A DNA stretch of 45,203 nt from JAJNBD01 sp964471475 (GCA_964471475.1 CAYYFQ010000014.1:1-45203), one strand, 5' to 3'. Shown: positions 1 through 8,804, numbered from the stretch's first letter. Numbers and translations are program-made. The notes: generated by a model from the letters alone, not told the origin.

Positions 1-135
1 ACCTTAAGAAAATATGAAGTACTGAGCAACACTTTTTCTATTTTCGATTCTTATTATTTTTTTATTTTATTTTTATTATTGCCGACGGCGCATTACTCAG
101 TCCGTCTATTTTACCAACTTTACCTTAATTTCTGA
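1..135. other. Intergenic left edge, no gene seen
   Basis: This is the stretch downstream of the last gene of the polysaccharide operon. It is very T-rich on the plus strand (about 48-80). A weak GACGG/CCGTC inverted pair lies near 84-107. On the minus strand this would follow the stop codon of the glycosyltransferase gene, but no convincing hairpin plus T-tract terminator is present. I see no ORF or RNA gene here. Confidence 0.5.
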
Positions 136-1284
136 TTAAGTAATTGTAGGAATTTTTATATCTTTCTCAAGAGAAGTATACAATCCCAGTGTGCGCTCAA
201 CCATACATTGTTGAGTAAAATCTTTTTGCGCACGTGATTTCGCATATGCACCCAATTGTTTTCGTAAACTTTCATCTTGCAACAGTGCGTTCAGCGCTTT
301 TGCCAAAGCATTTACATCACGCGGAGGAACAATTAAACCAGTTTGTTTATGTTGATTCACAAAACTTACACCATTATTAAGCTCACAACTCACTACAGGT
401 TTAGCGCATGCCATTGCTTCAAGTTGAACAATACCATAAGCTTCACTAGGATTAATCGAAGGCATACAAAAAATTTCGCAGGCATGATAATAGTTGACCA
501 AATCTTTTTTCGCGATACGGCCCACAAAATAAATACGATCTTGTAAGTTAGCTTTTTGCACTTTTTGTTTAAGATGCTCAGTTAATGGGCCTTCCCCTCC
601 CAACACCAATACCGCATTAGAAACATATTGCATGGCTTCTATTAAATACGTAAAACCTTTATATTCAACGTGACGCCCTAACGCAAAAATTATAGGCTTT
701 TTAAATTGCGCTTTTATTTTTTCTACTGCATCCTGATTAGGGAAGGCAAATTTTTCAATTTCAATACCGATAGGAATCACATGGATTTTTCGTACATCAT
801 CAATTAACTCATATAGTAATGGAAAAGAGGTTTTTTTGTCATTGGAAACAATCACCGCATCTACTGAATTTAAAAATTCTTTAAGCCAAGGGCGATAAAA
901 CTTTAAAATATTTTTTTGTCGAATAATATCACTGTGCCACGTAATAATTTTTTTAGTAGTTTTAGGCAAAACTAAGCAAGCTACGTGCGACATAGGATCT
1001 GGAAAATGTAAATGCACAATATCAAAAGGAGTTTTTTTATTCAGTCGATAAGCCCAATAAGGCATCGTTGGACACAAGGAGGTGCTTGCAACATTCGCTA
1101 TGCTTCCCACTTGAACAATATTTTCCCCATGGGTTTTTTGCTGATGTGTTTGCCAATTAGTGCTCGCCACCAAATTAGTCACGTGATGATGCGCAGATGA
1201 TCCTTGGATCAAACTATCGACATAAGTTTCAATTCCACCATTTTGCTGCGGATCAAAATATTTACCGAAGTGGAGGATATGCAT
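136..1284 (-). CDS. GT4-family glycosyltransferase
   Basis: A 382-residue cytoplasmic or peripheral glycosyltransferase of the GT-B fold, expected to add a sugar from a nucleotide donor to a growing surface polysaccharide. The N-terminal acceptor half has the typical GGIE loop (16-19). The C-terminal donor half contains ALGRHVEYKG (201-210), LGGEGP (228-233) and the E-x7-E pair E281/E289 in SEAYGIVQLE, which contacts the donor in GT4 enzymes. Length is normal for the family. It is the last gene of a minus-strand operon and starts 10 bases after the Gmd-type dehydratase gene. The operon makes GDP-linked sugars, so a GDP-mannose, GDP-heptose or deoxy derivative is a reasonable donor, but acceptor and donor cannot be read from the sequence. 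Confidence 0.9.
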   Translation of the reverse strand: MHILHFGKYFDPQQNGGIETYVDSLIQGSSAHHHVTNLVASTNWQTHQQKTHGENIVQVGSIANVASTSLCPTMPYWAYRLNKKTPFDIVHLHFPDPMSHVACLVLPKTTKKIITWHSDIIRQKNILKFYRPWLKEFLNSVDAVIVSNDKKTSFPLLYELIDDVRKIHVIPIGIEIEKFAFPNQDAVEKIKAQFKKPIIFALGRHVEYKGFTYLIEAMQYVSNAVLVLGGEGPLTEHLKQKVQKANLQDRIYFVGRIAKKDLVNYYHACEIFCMPSINPSEAYGIVQLEAMACAKPVVSCELNNGVSFVNQHKQTGLIVPPRDVNALAKALNALLQDESLRKQLGAYAKSRAQKDFTQQCMVERTLGLYTSLEKDIKIPTIT

Positions 1285-1294
1285 ATTAAAATAA

Positions 1295-2398
1295 TTAGCG
1301 CTCCGAAGAAGGGGTGACTATAAAACCATTTTTGCGCAAAGATTCCTCTTCTTTAGCTTTCATCAAATCATAATCAATCATTTCGTTAACTAAAGAATCA
1401 AAAGAAATTTTTGGTGCCCATCCTAATTGTTTTTTAGCTTTACTTGGATCAGCCAAAAGGGTTTCCACTTCTGCGGGACGAAAATACCGAGCATCAATTG
1501 AAATAATACATTTGCCCGTTTCCACATCATACACTTTCTCATCAATACCGGAGCCTTCCCAACGCAGTTTTAATCCAAGCTTATCAGCAGCACGCTTAAT
1601 AAACTCTCGCACTGAATATTGTTGCCCAGAACCAATGACATAATCTTCAGGCTTGTCTTGTTGCAAAATAAGCCACTGAGCTTCTACATAGTCTTTAGCA
1701 TGACCCCAATCACGCATAGCATCTAAATTACCCATATATAAGTGATCTTGTAACCTCAACTTAATTCTTGCTAAACCTCGCGTGATTTTACGCGTTACAA
1801 AAGTTTCACCACGCACCGCCGACTCATGATTAAATAAAATTCCATTGCATGCATACATACCATAAGATTCACGATAATTAACAGTGATCCAATAAGCATA
1901 TAGCTTTGCCACCGCATAAGGAGAACGCGGATAAAATGGCGTGGTTTCTTTTTGTGGAATCTCTTGCACTAAACCATACAGTTCCGAAGTGGATGCTTGG
2001 TAAAATCTAGTTTTTTTCTCAAGCCCCAAAATACGAATCGCCTCTAAAATCCTTAAAGCGCCAAGGGCATCTGAATTCGCGGTATATTCAGGCTCTTCGA
2101 AAGAGACAGCGACATGACTTTGTGCGGCCAGATTATAAATTTCATCAGGATGAGTTTTTTGAATAATACGAATAAGGCTTAAGGAATCGGTCATATCACC
2201 ATAGTGCAAAATCATATGGCCATTTTTAGTATGAATATCTTCATAAAGATGATCAATACGCTGAGTGTTAATCAAAGAAGAGCGACGTTTAATCCCATGA
2301 ACAATATAACCTTTGTTAATTAAAAATTCTGCTAAATAAGATCCATCTTGACCAGTGATCCCTGTAATTAACGCAATTTTTTTTGGTTGCTTTGACAT
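1295..2398 (-). CDS. gmd: GDP-mannose (or GDP-heptose) 4,6-dehydratase
   Basis: A 367-residue extended SDR that converts GDP-mannose to the 4-keto-6-deoxy sugar. The Rossmann motif GITGQDG is at 13-19, the catalytic STSELYG at 136-142, and YAVAK (Tyr161, Lys165) completes the active site. FNHES follows at 189-193; the next residues are AVRG where Gmd proteins usually have PRRG, a small variation. I chose ATG 2398 over an ATG at 2440. The later start has an AAGG ribosome-binding site and removes a 35-base overlap with the transaldolase gene. The operon encodes GDP-heptose synthesis, so the substrate may be GDP-D-glycero-D-manno-heptose (DmhA/WcbK-like) rather than GDP-mannose. Both fit the same family. 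An fcl-like gene lies at 20535. Confidence 0.9.
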   Translation of the reverse strand: MSKQPKKIALITGITGQDGSYLAEFLINKGYIVHGIKRRSSLINTQRIDHLYEDIHTKNGHMILHYGDMTDSLSLIRIIQKTHPDEIYNLAAQSHVAVSFEEPEYTANSDALGALRILEAIRILGLEKKTRFYQASTSELYGLVQEIPQKETTPFYPRSPYAVAKLYAYWITVNYRESYGMYACNGILFNHESAVRGETFVTRKITRGLARIKLRLQDHLYMGNLDAMRDWGHAKDYVEAQWLILQQDKPEDYVIGSGQQYSVREFIKRAADKLGLKLRWEGSGIDEKVYDVETGKCIISIDARYFRPAEVETLLADPSKAKKQLGWAPKISFDSLVNEMIDYDLMKAKEEESLRKNGFIVTPSSER

Positions 2399-2405
2399 AT
2401 AAACC

Positions 2406-3125
2406 TTATTCTTCAATATTGAAACCCGCGGCTTGTGCATCTTCGTAAAACATTTTGACTGTTTCTAAAGAATATTGATCTAAATCTTTGCCATATAAAT
2501 TTAATTTTTTCAAAATATCAGGAGTGATGGTAATGATATGGCAACCAATCTCGTCCGCTTGAAATACATTGAGTAATTCACGCGGACTTGCCCAAATTAA
2601 TTCTTGTTTAGGATGTGTCGCCATTAAAGCCACCGCATCGCGCATAATTGGTAAAGGATCTCGCCCCGTATCTGCAATACGGCCCGCGAAGACAGAAATA
2701 TTACAAGGAACGAAGTTACCAAGTGCATCGCTAATTTCTTGAACCTGCGCAAGCGTCATGAGCGCGGTCACATTCTGTTTAACTCCCGCTTTCGCTAATT
2801 CATGAATCAAAGCAGCACAAGATTCTCCTTTAGTATTAGTCACCGGTATTTTCACATACACGTTGTCTCCCCACGATGCAATGGTTAACGCTTGTCGCCT
2901 CATGTCTTCCAGATCATCCGAAAAAACTTCAAAAGAAATGGGCTTGTGTTTAATCACATTTAAAACACCGCGCGCAAATTTTTCATAGTCTGTAATGCCC
3001 GACTTCCGCATTAACGTGGGATTGGTGGTTAATCCTTTGATGTGCGCTTTTTTTGCCATTTCCACCATTTCCGCTTCATTAGCGCCATCGGCAAAAATTT
3101 TTACTTTTAAGTGATCGACTGACAT
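2406..3125 (-). CDS. Transaldolase-family protein
   Basis: A 239-residue class I aldolase-fold protein of the transaldolase family (short, TalC/fructose-6-phosphate aldolase-like size). GLTTNP (31-36) is the family signature. Lys92 in YVKIPVT is the expected Schiff-base lysine, and NVTALMTL follows. A GAGGAA ribosome-binding site precedes ATG 3125. Transaldolases exchange three-carbon units among sugar phosphates including sedoheptulose-7-phosphate. Its place beside gmhB-, SIS-, hddC- and hddA-like genes suggests that it supplies or shapes the heptose precursor pool for GDP-heptose. That role is inferred from neighbours. A different aldol reaction on a modified sugar is possible. Confidence 0.85.
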   Translation of the reverse strand: MSVDHLKVKIFADGANEAEMVEMAKKAHIKGLTTNPTLMRKSGITDYEKFARGVLNVIKHKPISFEVFSDDLEDMRRQALTIASWGDNVYVKIPVTNTKGESCAALIHELAKAGVKQNVTALMTLAQVQEISDALGNFVPCNISVFAGRIADTGRDPLPIMRDAVALMATHPKQELIWASPRELLNVFQADEIGCHIITITPDILKKLNLYGKDLDQYSLETVKMFYEDAQAAGFNIEE

Positions 3126-3155
3126 ATGTTCCTCGTTAAGACGACGTAACCAAAA

Positions 3156-3686
3156 TTAATGATGGGAGGATAATATCCAACTTACTGCCTCTTGTAAATC
3201 CTTGGCTCGATAATCATAGTTGGTTGGATGTTTTTCATCGTATTGATAATCAATCCACACGGTACGACACCCGGCTTCCTTACCTGCCGTAATATCCCGC
3301 CAACGATCCCCAATCATAAACGATTGCCTTAAATCGATATTCAAATCCTCAGCTGCTTTTAATAAAGCACCAGGCTTAGGTTTACGGCACAAACAATGAT
3401 CTTTATCGTCATGATAACAAGTATAAAAAGCATCAATAGGGAGGGTGACCTGTAAAAGATTGTTAATAGCATTAACATCGGCGCATGTGGCAGTTCCGCG
3501 CGCCACATCTGGTTGGTTAGTCACAACAACCAACAAAAACCCTTGGTCTCGCAAAGCTTGTAATAATTGAGGGGCCCCTGGCATAACAACAACATCAGCT
3601 ACATGATGCGGAGGATAAGGTTTTCCATCTTTCACAATCGCCTCATTCAATACTCCATCACGATCTAAAAACACGCAACGCTTCAT
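3156..3686 (-). CDS. gmhB: D-glycero-D-manno-heptose 1,7-bisphosphate phosphatase, GmhB-like
   Basis: A 176-residue HAD-superfamily phosphatase that removes the C7 phosphate from heptose 1,7-bisphosphate. The nucleophile motif FLDRDG carries Asp8 and Asp10. VVTNQPD is at 54-60. The zinc-binding loop supplies Cys90, His92, Cys98 and Cys100 (TCYHDD...HCLC), as in GmhB. RKPKPG and GDRWRD give the third and fourth HAD motifs. Length matches the family. Its start overlaps the stop of the SIS gene by one base (TAATG), so translation is probably coupled. With the HddA-like kinase and HddC-like guanylyltransferase in the same operon, it most likely serves the GDP-D,D-heptose branch rather than core ADP-heptose, though one enzyme could serve both. 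Confidence 0.9.
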   Translation of the reverse strand: MKRCVFLDRDGVLNEAIVKDGKPYPPHHVADVVVMPGAPQLLQALRDQGFLLVVVTNQPDVARGTATCADVNAINNLLQVTLPIDAFYTCYHDDKDHCLCRKPKPGALLKAAEDLNIDLRQSFMIGDRWRDITAGKEAGCRTVWIDYQYDEKHPTNYDYRAKDLQEAVSWILSSHH

Positions 3687-4285
3687 TATTTACTCACAGA
3701 TTCCCACTTGGTTTGAGCCGCTTTTAATTTAGGATGTGAAACCCATAAGTGCCATACCACCCCTTGAAAAGCTTCTGCATGCGGAGTCACGTGCGTATTA
3801 TTCACCGTCGGAATAATGACACAAGCATTCGCCATTTTTTTAGTGTATCCCCCATCACGCCCCACAATACCAATAATTTTAGCATCTACTTTTTTAGCTA
3901 AGTTAATAGCTTCGACGAGATTTGGACTAACATTTTGTTCAAGATTACCACCACCCACAGAAAAAATAAGCAATGTGTCTTTAGCATTCAAGCGACTCAC
4001 TTCCAACCATTTAGAAAAAATGCTCGCCCAACCATCATCGTTAGTACGCGCTGTTAATTCTGACACATTATCCGTAGGAGCATAAGTTTCAAGACCTACG
4101 ATTTTACGAAAATCGTTTACGGCATGCGCTGCGTTTCCCGCACTTCCTCCGACACCTAAGATAAATAGGCGCCCCCCTTCAGCTTTAGTTTTTGCCAAAA
4201 TGTCGACGCAAGCTTCAATTTGTTCATGATCTAACTGATCAATTACATTTTTTGCTTCTGTTAAAAATTGTGCTGTGAATGTCAT
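3686..4285 (-). CDS. SIS-domain phosphosugar-binding protein (GmhA paralogue)
   Basis: A 199-residue single SIS-domain protein. The phosphosugar-binding loop GGSAGNA is at 46-52, and a second cluster FSVGGGN replaces the STSG seen in GmhA. It sits where a sedoheptulose-7-phosphate isomerase would be expected in a GDP-heptose operon. Aligned by eye to GmhA, the residues at the catalytic Glu65 and His180 positions of the E. coli enzyme do not match: the helix reads AVNDFRK, and near the C-terminus AFQGVVWH replaces the IQEMH-type segment. A canonical GmhA is encoded at 25352, so this copy may have a different substrate or reaction. AAGGAA precedes ATG 4285. The SIS fold is certain; the reaction is not. 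Confidence 0.8.
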   Translation of the reverse strand: MTFTAQFLTEAKNVIDQLDHEQIEACVDILAKTKAEGGRLFILGVGGSAGNAAHAVNDFRKIVGLETYAPTDNVSELTARTNDDGWASIFSKWLEVSRLNAKDTLLIFSVGGGNLEQNVSPNLVEAINLAKKVDAKIIGIVGRDGGYTKKMANACVIIPTVNNTHVTPHAEAFQGVVWHLWVSHPKLKAAQTKWESVSK

Positions 4286-4301
4286 GGGAATTCCTTGTAT
4301 T

Positions 4302-5000
4302 TTATTGTGTTAAGAGATAGCGCTCTAAATCTTCTATCCCTTGTTTTGAGCCATTTTCAAAAAATCGCTCTTTAATTTCGAAGGCTGCTAATTGATGTTG
4401 TGCTAATTCCTTTTGGTAAATCGTAGCCAAGTCAATGATCGTGTCTTTAGGCAGTGATTCAAAAACTCGACGTTTAAAAACACCTAAGCCATAGTCAATA
4501 TGGTGCATTTCAGAAGAGCGGTTAATTTTATCATAAATTAAAATTTCACCATTTTGATAAATCACATTGCTCGTATCCCATTTTCCTTGATTGCGAAAAA
4601 CTGTCATTAATGCATTTTTTCCCGATTGAAAAAATGCTTGCTCCACTGCCGAGTAGTCACATAATAAATACGAGTCGCCATAAGCCAACATAAAAGCTTC
4701 AGGCAAGTATGGAAGAATATTGCAAATCGCGCCACCTGTCCCTAATAATTTTTCACCATCATAAAAACAGTGTATTTTTAAACCAAAATTTTCTTCTGTT
4801 TTTATATAAGCTTCAACTTGCTCACCCAAATTGCCAATGCATAAAAAAACCTCTTCAAAACCTTTCATTTTAAGTAATTTTAAAAGATGATGTAAAAAAG
4901 GTTTTCCTGCAATAGGAATTAAAATTTTTGGAATAGTTAATGTAGTAGGCCTTAAGCGCGTTGCTAACCCCCCAGCTAAAATAACAATAGGTAACGTCAT
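4302..5000 (-). CDS. hddC: HddC-like heptose-1-phosphate guanylyltransferase
   Basis: A 232-residue nucleotidyltransferase of the GlmU/RmlA/HddC superfamily. The N-terminal signature is LAGGLATRLRP (9-18) with Lys25 in PKIL. GTGGAI follows at about 88-93, and AYGDSYL contains the metal-binding Asp. In GDP-heptose pathways HddC transfers GMP from GTP to D-glycero-alpha-D-manno-heptose 1-phosphate. The start overlaps the end of the HddA-like kinase gene by four bases (ATGA), and the kinase makes the substrate this enzyme needs one step later. The heptose assignment rests on this linkage. By sequence alone it could be another sugar-1-phosphate nucleotidyltransferase. Confidence 0.82.
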   Translation of the reverse strand: MTLPIVILAGGLATRLRPTTLTIPKILIPIAGKPFLHHLLKLLKMKGFEEVFLCIGNLGEQVEAYIKTEENFGLKIHCFYDGEKLLGTGGAICNILPYLPEAFMLAYGDSYLLCDYSAVEQAFFQSGKNALMTVFRNQGKWDTSNVIYQNGEILIYDKINRSSEMHHIDYGLGVFKRRVFESLPKDTIIDLATIYQKELAQHQLAAFEIKERFFENGSKQGIEDLERYLLTQ

Positions 5001-5983
5001 GATTGAGTCACAACCTGCGTCCCATGAAAATCAAAACGAAAACGCACTTCTTGCAAACCTATACCACGCATAGCTTGACGTAATTTCACTTGATCTTCCG
5101 CATAAAACATTAAAAATCCACCGCCTCCAGCACCCACCATTTTCCCACCAACAGCGCCATTTTTAATGGCTAAATCATACCATTCATCAATATGAGGATT
5201 GCTCATCCCCCCAGAACGCTTTTTCTTATGCTCCCAATGTACATTCATCAAGCGGCCAAACTCATATAAATTGCCTTTTTCTAAAGCTTCTTTACTTGCG
5301 TAACCAAGCTCTTTTACAAAATGTAAATTATTCACCATCTCATTGTCTTGTTTTTTACTTTTATCATCTTGCTCACGCAAAATATTGGAAGCAGAGCGAG
5401 AGTAGCCTGTAAAAAACAACAATAAATTATCTTCCAAACTATATAAAGTGTCTTTATCAATTTGAAGAGGCCATGCTTTAACTGAACCATCTTTGTTAAA
5501 TTGAAAGCAGGTGAGCCCTCCATAAGCGGCGATATATTGATCTTGCTTACCAATGGGTTCTTTTAAAATATCTAATTCAATGTGACATGCTTTTTCAGCT
5601 AATTCTTGAGGGTGAATTAATTGATTATTGTATGTGACGAGCGCTTTAATTAGCGCGGTAGTAAAGCTCCCTGAAGAGCCTAAACCTGTGCCTGCAGGAA
5701 TATCTGCCATACTCGTAATTTCCAAATGAGGGCTAGTATGGATATGAATTAATTTTAAAGCCTCTCGAATGATCGGGTGCTGAATTTCATCTACCTGTTG
5801 AACATTTTCTAATTTGGAATATTTTAGTAAGATTTTTTTATCAAAAGTATTATGCAAAGAAATATAAATATATTTATCAATTGCGCCTGCAATCAAAAAG
5901 CCTTCATGCTCTTTATAATAGGAAGGAAGATCTGTACCTCCACCTCCCAAAGAAATACGTAATGGGCTACGACTGATAATCAT
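4997..5983 (-). CDS. hddA: HddA-like D-glycero-D-manno-heptose 7-phosphate 1-kinase
   Basis: A 328-residue GHMP-family kinase. The N-terminus ISRSPLRISLGGGGTDLP is typical of HddA and fucose/heptose kinases. The ATP-binding loop is PAGTGLGSSGSF (95-106), and the C-terminal glycine-rich motif is KMVGAGGGGF. It phosphorylates heptose-7-phosphate at C1 to give the alpha 1,7-bisphosphate, the committing step to GDP-linked rather than ADP-linked heptose. It overlaps the genes on both sides by four bases, so the oxidoreductase, kinase and guanylyltransferase are translated as a coupled block. An L-fucose kinase-like specificity is the main alternative, and the gmhB/hddC neighbours favour heptose. 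Confidence 0.87.
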   Translation of the reverse strand: MIISRSPLRISLGGGGTDLPSYYKEHEGFLIAGAIDKYIYISLHNTFDKKILLKYSKLENVQQVDEIQHPIIREALKLIHIHTSPHLEITSMADIPAGTGLGSSGSFTTALIKALVTYNNQLIHPQELAEKACHIELDILKEPIGKQDQYIAAYGGLTCFQFNKDGSVKAWPLQIDKDTLYSLEDNLLLFFTGYSRSASNILREQDDKSKKQDNEMVNNLHFVKELGYASKEALEKGNLYEFGRLMNVHWEHKKKRSGGMSNPHIDEWYDLAIKNGAVGGKMVGAGGGGFLMFYAEDQVKLRQAMRGIGLQEVRFRFDFHGTQVVTQS

Positions 5984-6987
5984 AGAGGTTCCTTAAAATT
6001 TAAACCACTTTGGCGATAGATAGCATCCACAATTTTTAAAACTGCTAACGTATCTTCCAAACTTACATTGGGTTTGCGTTGCAAATTTATATCTTCAAAA
6101 AATTCGGTCATTTCGACTTGCCAAGAATTATCAGCCATAGGGTATTCATAAATAATCGTCTCAGGAGGACCCATTTCTGGAGCCATTTTGTAATACTTTA
6201 GTCTTTCCACTCCGTAGCTACCTCCTAACCCCTGCACTTCTAATTTCCCAAGGCGCCCATAAATTTCAAAAGAAAAAGTATTTTTCCATTCAGTACAACT
6301 TGCATGCAAAAATGCCACCTGATTTTTTTCGGTTTTTAAAGTCATAAAACAATTATCATCGACAGCCATCTGCCAAAAATAAGTCGTTGCAAAACCTTCA
6401 ACGCTGGTAAATTCTCCTAAAAACCAACGGGCTAAATCAATCAAATGCACCCCTTGATCGAGCAACTCCCCTCCGCCTGAAAGTGCTGGATTCGCACGCC
6501 ATTCTTGATCATATCCCACTCTACCACCGTGCCCATAACGCGCTCGAATAAACATTAATTCACCGAGCGCTCCTGAATTGACAATCTCATGCGCCTTACG
6601 AAAAGCACGATGATAACGATGATTAAAACCAATGCGTACAATCACTTTATGCTTTCTAGCCGCTTCATCAACGGGTAATAATTCTTTATAATGCCGCGCC
6701 GCAGGTTTTTCAATTAAGACGTTTTTGCCTGCTTTCACCGACGCTAAAGCAATTTCTGCCAGCGCTTGATGAGGAGTAGCAATAATCAGTGCATTAATAT
6801 GGGGATTGGCTAAAAGCGCTTGATAATCTTCAAACGCTTCGCACTCAGGATATTGGCTGGCTAATTTTTGCGCTAAAGAAAATTTTTTATCTGCACATGC
6901 CACTAACTTTGCATGTCGCCCAAGATGAGCGGCTCGTTTACTTCCGATGAGCCCGCAACCAATAATCCCTACCTGAATAGCGCTCAT
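5980..6987 (-). CDS. Gfo/Idh/MocA-family NAD(P)-dependent oxidoreductase
   Basis: A 335-residue two-domain dehydrogenase. The N-terminal Rossmann motif is GIIGCGLIGSKRA (8-20). The EKPAA segment characteristic of Gfo/Idh/MocA enzymes lies near residue 93. The C-terminal alpha/beta domain includes GGGELLDQGVHLIDLARW, with the His-Asp pair usual at the sugar site. Members oxidise or reduce a hydroxyl or keto group on sugars or sugar nucleotides. In this operon it probably modifies the GDP-heptose or a keto-deoxy intermediate. It overlaps hddA by four bases and shares a one-base junction with the GT2 gene. The exact substrate cannot be read from sequence. Confidence 0.85.
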   Translation of the reverse strand: MSAIQVGIIGCGLIGSKRAAHLGRHAKLVACADKKFSLAQKLASQYPECEAFEDYQALLANPHINALIIATPHQALAEIALASVKAGKNVLIEKPAARHYKELLPVDEAARKHKVIVRIGFNHRYHRAFRKAHEIVNSGALGELMFIRARYGHGGRVGYDQEWRANPALSGGGELLDQGVHLIDLARWFLGEFTSVEGFATTYFWQMAVDDNCFMTLKTEKNQVAFLHASCTEWKNTFSFEIYGRLGKLEVQGLGGSYGVERLKYYKMAPEMGPPETIIYEYPMADNSWQVEMTEFFEDINLQRKPNVSLEDTLAVLKIVDAIYRQSGLNFKEPL

Positions 6988-7937
6988 TATTTTTCCTCTT
7001 TTTCAATCACTTTGTCGATGATTGTCATGGGTCGCCTTTTTACTTCATCATAAATACGACCAATATATTCTCCGATCAGTCCTAAAGATAATAATTGGAT
7101 GCCAGCAAAAAATGTCACCACAAGAATCGTAGTCGATAACCCGGGTGTTAAATCAAAACCTAATAGCTTTTGAAGCACATACCAGGCACCGAGTAAAAAA
7201 CTAAATCCCGCAAAAATAGCACCCACAATTGACATAAGCTGCAAAGGACGGCTGCTAAAACTAATCAAGCCATTTAAGCCAATTTTTAAGGAACCAAAAA
7301 AGCGATTGTAGTTACCAACTCCAGCAAAACGCTCATCTCGATCATAGGGAATGGCCGCTTGTTTAAAACCCACATAAGCGACTAATCCTCGTAAAAAACC
7401 GTGAGTTTCATTAAGTCGTCTTAGTTCTTCAATCACACGTCGCGACATGACACGAAAATCACCCGTATTACGTGGAATTTTCATCTCTGTCAATTTATTA
7501 ATCACGGAATAGCCACAGTAAGCAATACAACGTTTAATCCAAGTTTCGCCTTTGCGGGAACGACGTTGCGCATACACGACTTCATAACCTTCCTGCATTT
7601 TTTCCAACATTGAAGGAATCAGCTCAGGTGGATCTTGTAAATCCACATCAATCACTACACAAGCTTTACCATGGCAATAAAGAATTCCTGCCATGGTGGC
7701 CGCAGGCTGCCCAAAACGTCTTGAGAATACCAACAATTTAATATGAGGGTTACGGTTAATGGCTTCAGTAATTACTTCTTCGGTGCGATCTGGCGGGGGA
7801 TCCATACAAAAAATAATTTCGTAAGAATTAATCTTTGCATTCTGCAACATTTTCTCAACACGTTCTAGAAAAGGTTGAATATTTTTTTCTTCTTTGTACA
7901 CGGGTACAATAATTGAAAGATCAACAGTTTTAGTCAT
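6987..7937 (-). CDS. GtrB/DPM-like polyprenyl-phosphate glycosyltransferase (GT2)
   Basis: About 316 residues, a GT-A fold family 2 enzyme. The catalytic domain has SIIVPVYKEE near the N-terminus and VIDVDLQDPPE, the metal-binding DxD-like motif. Two membrane helices follow near the C-terminus (LMSIVGAIFAGFSFLLGAW and STTILVVTFFAGIQLLSLG), then IGEYIGRIYDEVKRRP, the usual tail of bactoprenol sugar transferases. These enzymes charge undecaprenyl phosphate with one sugar on the cytoplasmic face. The GtrA flippase three genes upstream in the same operon fits as its partner. I chose ATG 7937, which has GAGTG upstream. A GTG at 7946 directly after the previous stop is an alternative. Confidence 0.88.
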   Translation of the reverse strand: MTKTVDLSIIVPVYKEEKNIQPFLERVEKMLQNAKINSYEIIFCMDPPPDRTEEVITEAINRNPHIKLLVFSRRFGQPAATMAGILYCHGKACVVIDVDLQDPPELIPSMLEKMQEGYEVVYAQRRSRKGETWIKRCIAYCGYSVINKLTEMKIPRNTGDFRVMSRRVIEELRRLNETHGFLRGLVAYVGFKQAAIPYDRDERFAGVGNYNRFFGSLKIGLNGLISFSSRPLQLMSIVGAIFAGFSFLLGAWYVLQKLLGFDLTPGLSTTILVVTFFAGIQLLSLGLIGEYIGRIYDEVKRRPMTIIDKVIEKEEK

Positions 7938-7946
7938 AACATTCAC

Positions 7947-8804
7947 TCAATAATTTTTTCTCTGTCCTGTAGCTTGTGACACTCGACGTAACGTATAAAG
8001 ATCCGAATTTTTTAATTCGTTAATATTTTCATGCAAATTTTGCCATGGATCCCAAACAGCGCTGATTAATTTACCACTTACGCCATTGCTTTGCTCAGAA
8101 GCTAAGTAAAGGCAAAGTTGCAAAGCAGACTGCATACTGGTTTGCATATTTTCTGCGTCCTGCCGTATTTTAGCAGCAGATTCAAATTCTTTACAGCCTG
8201 AACGATTAGCACCGGCTTGAACGATTTCTTGTAGCATTTGAGTAGGCATCGCCCCAGGAGCGACGCAGTTAACATCTATGTGATCATCCTCCAACTCTTT
8301 AGCAAGCGTTTCACTAAATTTAACCATCCCAATTTTTGCGACCGCATAAGCAGAAAAATTAGGACGACAGCCGGTCGCACCTCCTCCCGATAAATTAATA
8401 ATTTTTCCCTTTTTGCGTGCTCGCATTTGAGGAAGAACTTTTTGCGTAAGATGAATGGGGCTCAGCAGATCTACTGCAATGGTTTGCTCCCAAGTAGACC
8501 AATCATTATCAACAAAAGGCCCAATCGGGCCTTGGATAGCAGCGTTATTCACTAACACATCAACGCGTTGACCTTCGATTTTTTCAAAAGGAAAATTCAC
8601 GATATCGCACGCAATAATTTGAATTTGCTGAGCATTTACCGTAGGCTCGCTTTGGAGTCGTTGCGCTAAAGCGATCAACACTTCTTCTTTCCGTGCTACT
8701 AAAATAAGGTGGGCACCTGCTTGCCAAAAATATTCTGCCAATGCCAAACCAAAACCTTGGGAAGCCCCCGTGATGAGCACTGTTTTATTGGCAAGCACTT
8801 TCAT
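7947..8804 (-). CDS. SDR-family oxidoreductase
   Basis: A 285-residue classical short-chain dehydrogenase. The cofactor motif TGASQGFG is at 12-19, NNAA follows in the middle, and YAVAK supplies the catalytic Tyr and Lys. The start at 8804 shares one base with the stop of the upstream epimerase gene (TAATG), which points to coupled translation. A longer reading from 8828 would overlap that gene for no benefit. Its position between sugar-nucleotide epimerase and polyprenyl-phosphate transferase genes suggests reduction of a keto-sugar or precursor during O-antigen sugar modification. The unusually long C-terminal part after the active site (AAKIRQDAENM onwards) may shape the substrate pocket. 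Substrate is unknown. Confidence 0.83.
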   Translation of the reverse strand: MKVLANKTVLITGASQGFGLALAEYFWQAGAHLILVARKEEVLIALAQRLQSEPTVNAQQIQIIACDIVNFPFEKIEGQRVDVLVNNAAIQGPIGPFVDNDWSTWEQTIAVDLLSPIHLTQKVLPQMRARKKGKIINLSGGGATGCRPNFSAYAVAKIGMVKFSETLAKELEDDHIDVNCVAPGAMPTQMLQEIVQAGANRSGCKEFESAAKIRQDAENMQTSMQSALQLCLYLASEQSNGVSGKLISAVWDPWQNLHENINELKNSDLYTLRRVSQATGQRKNY

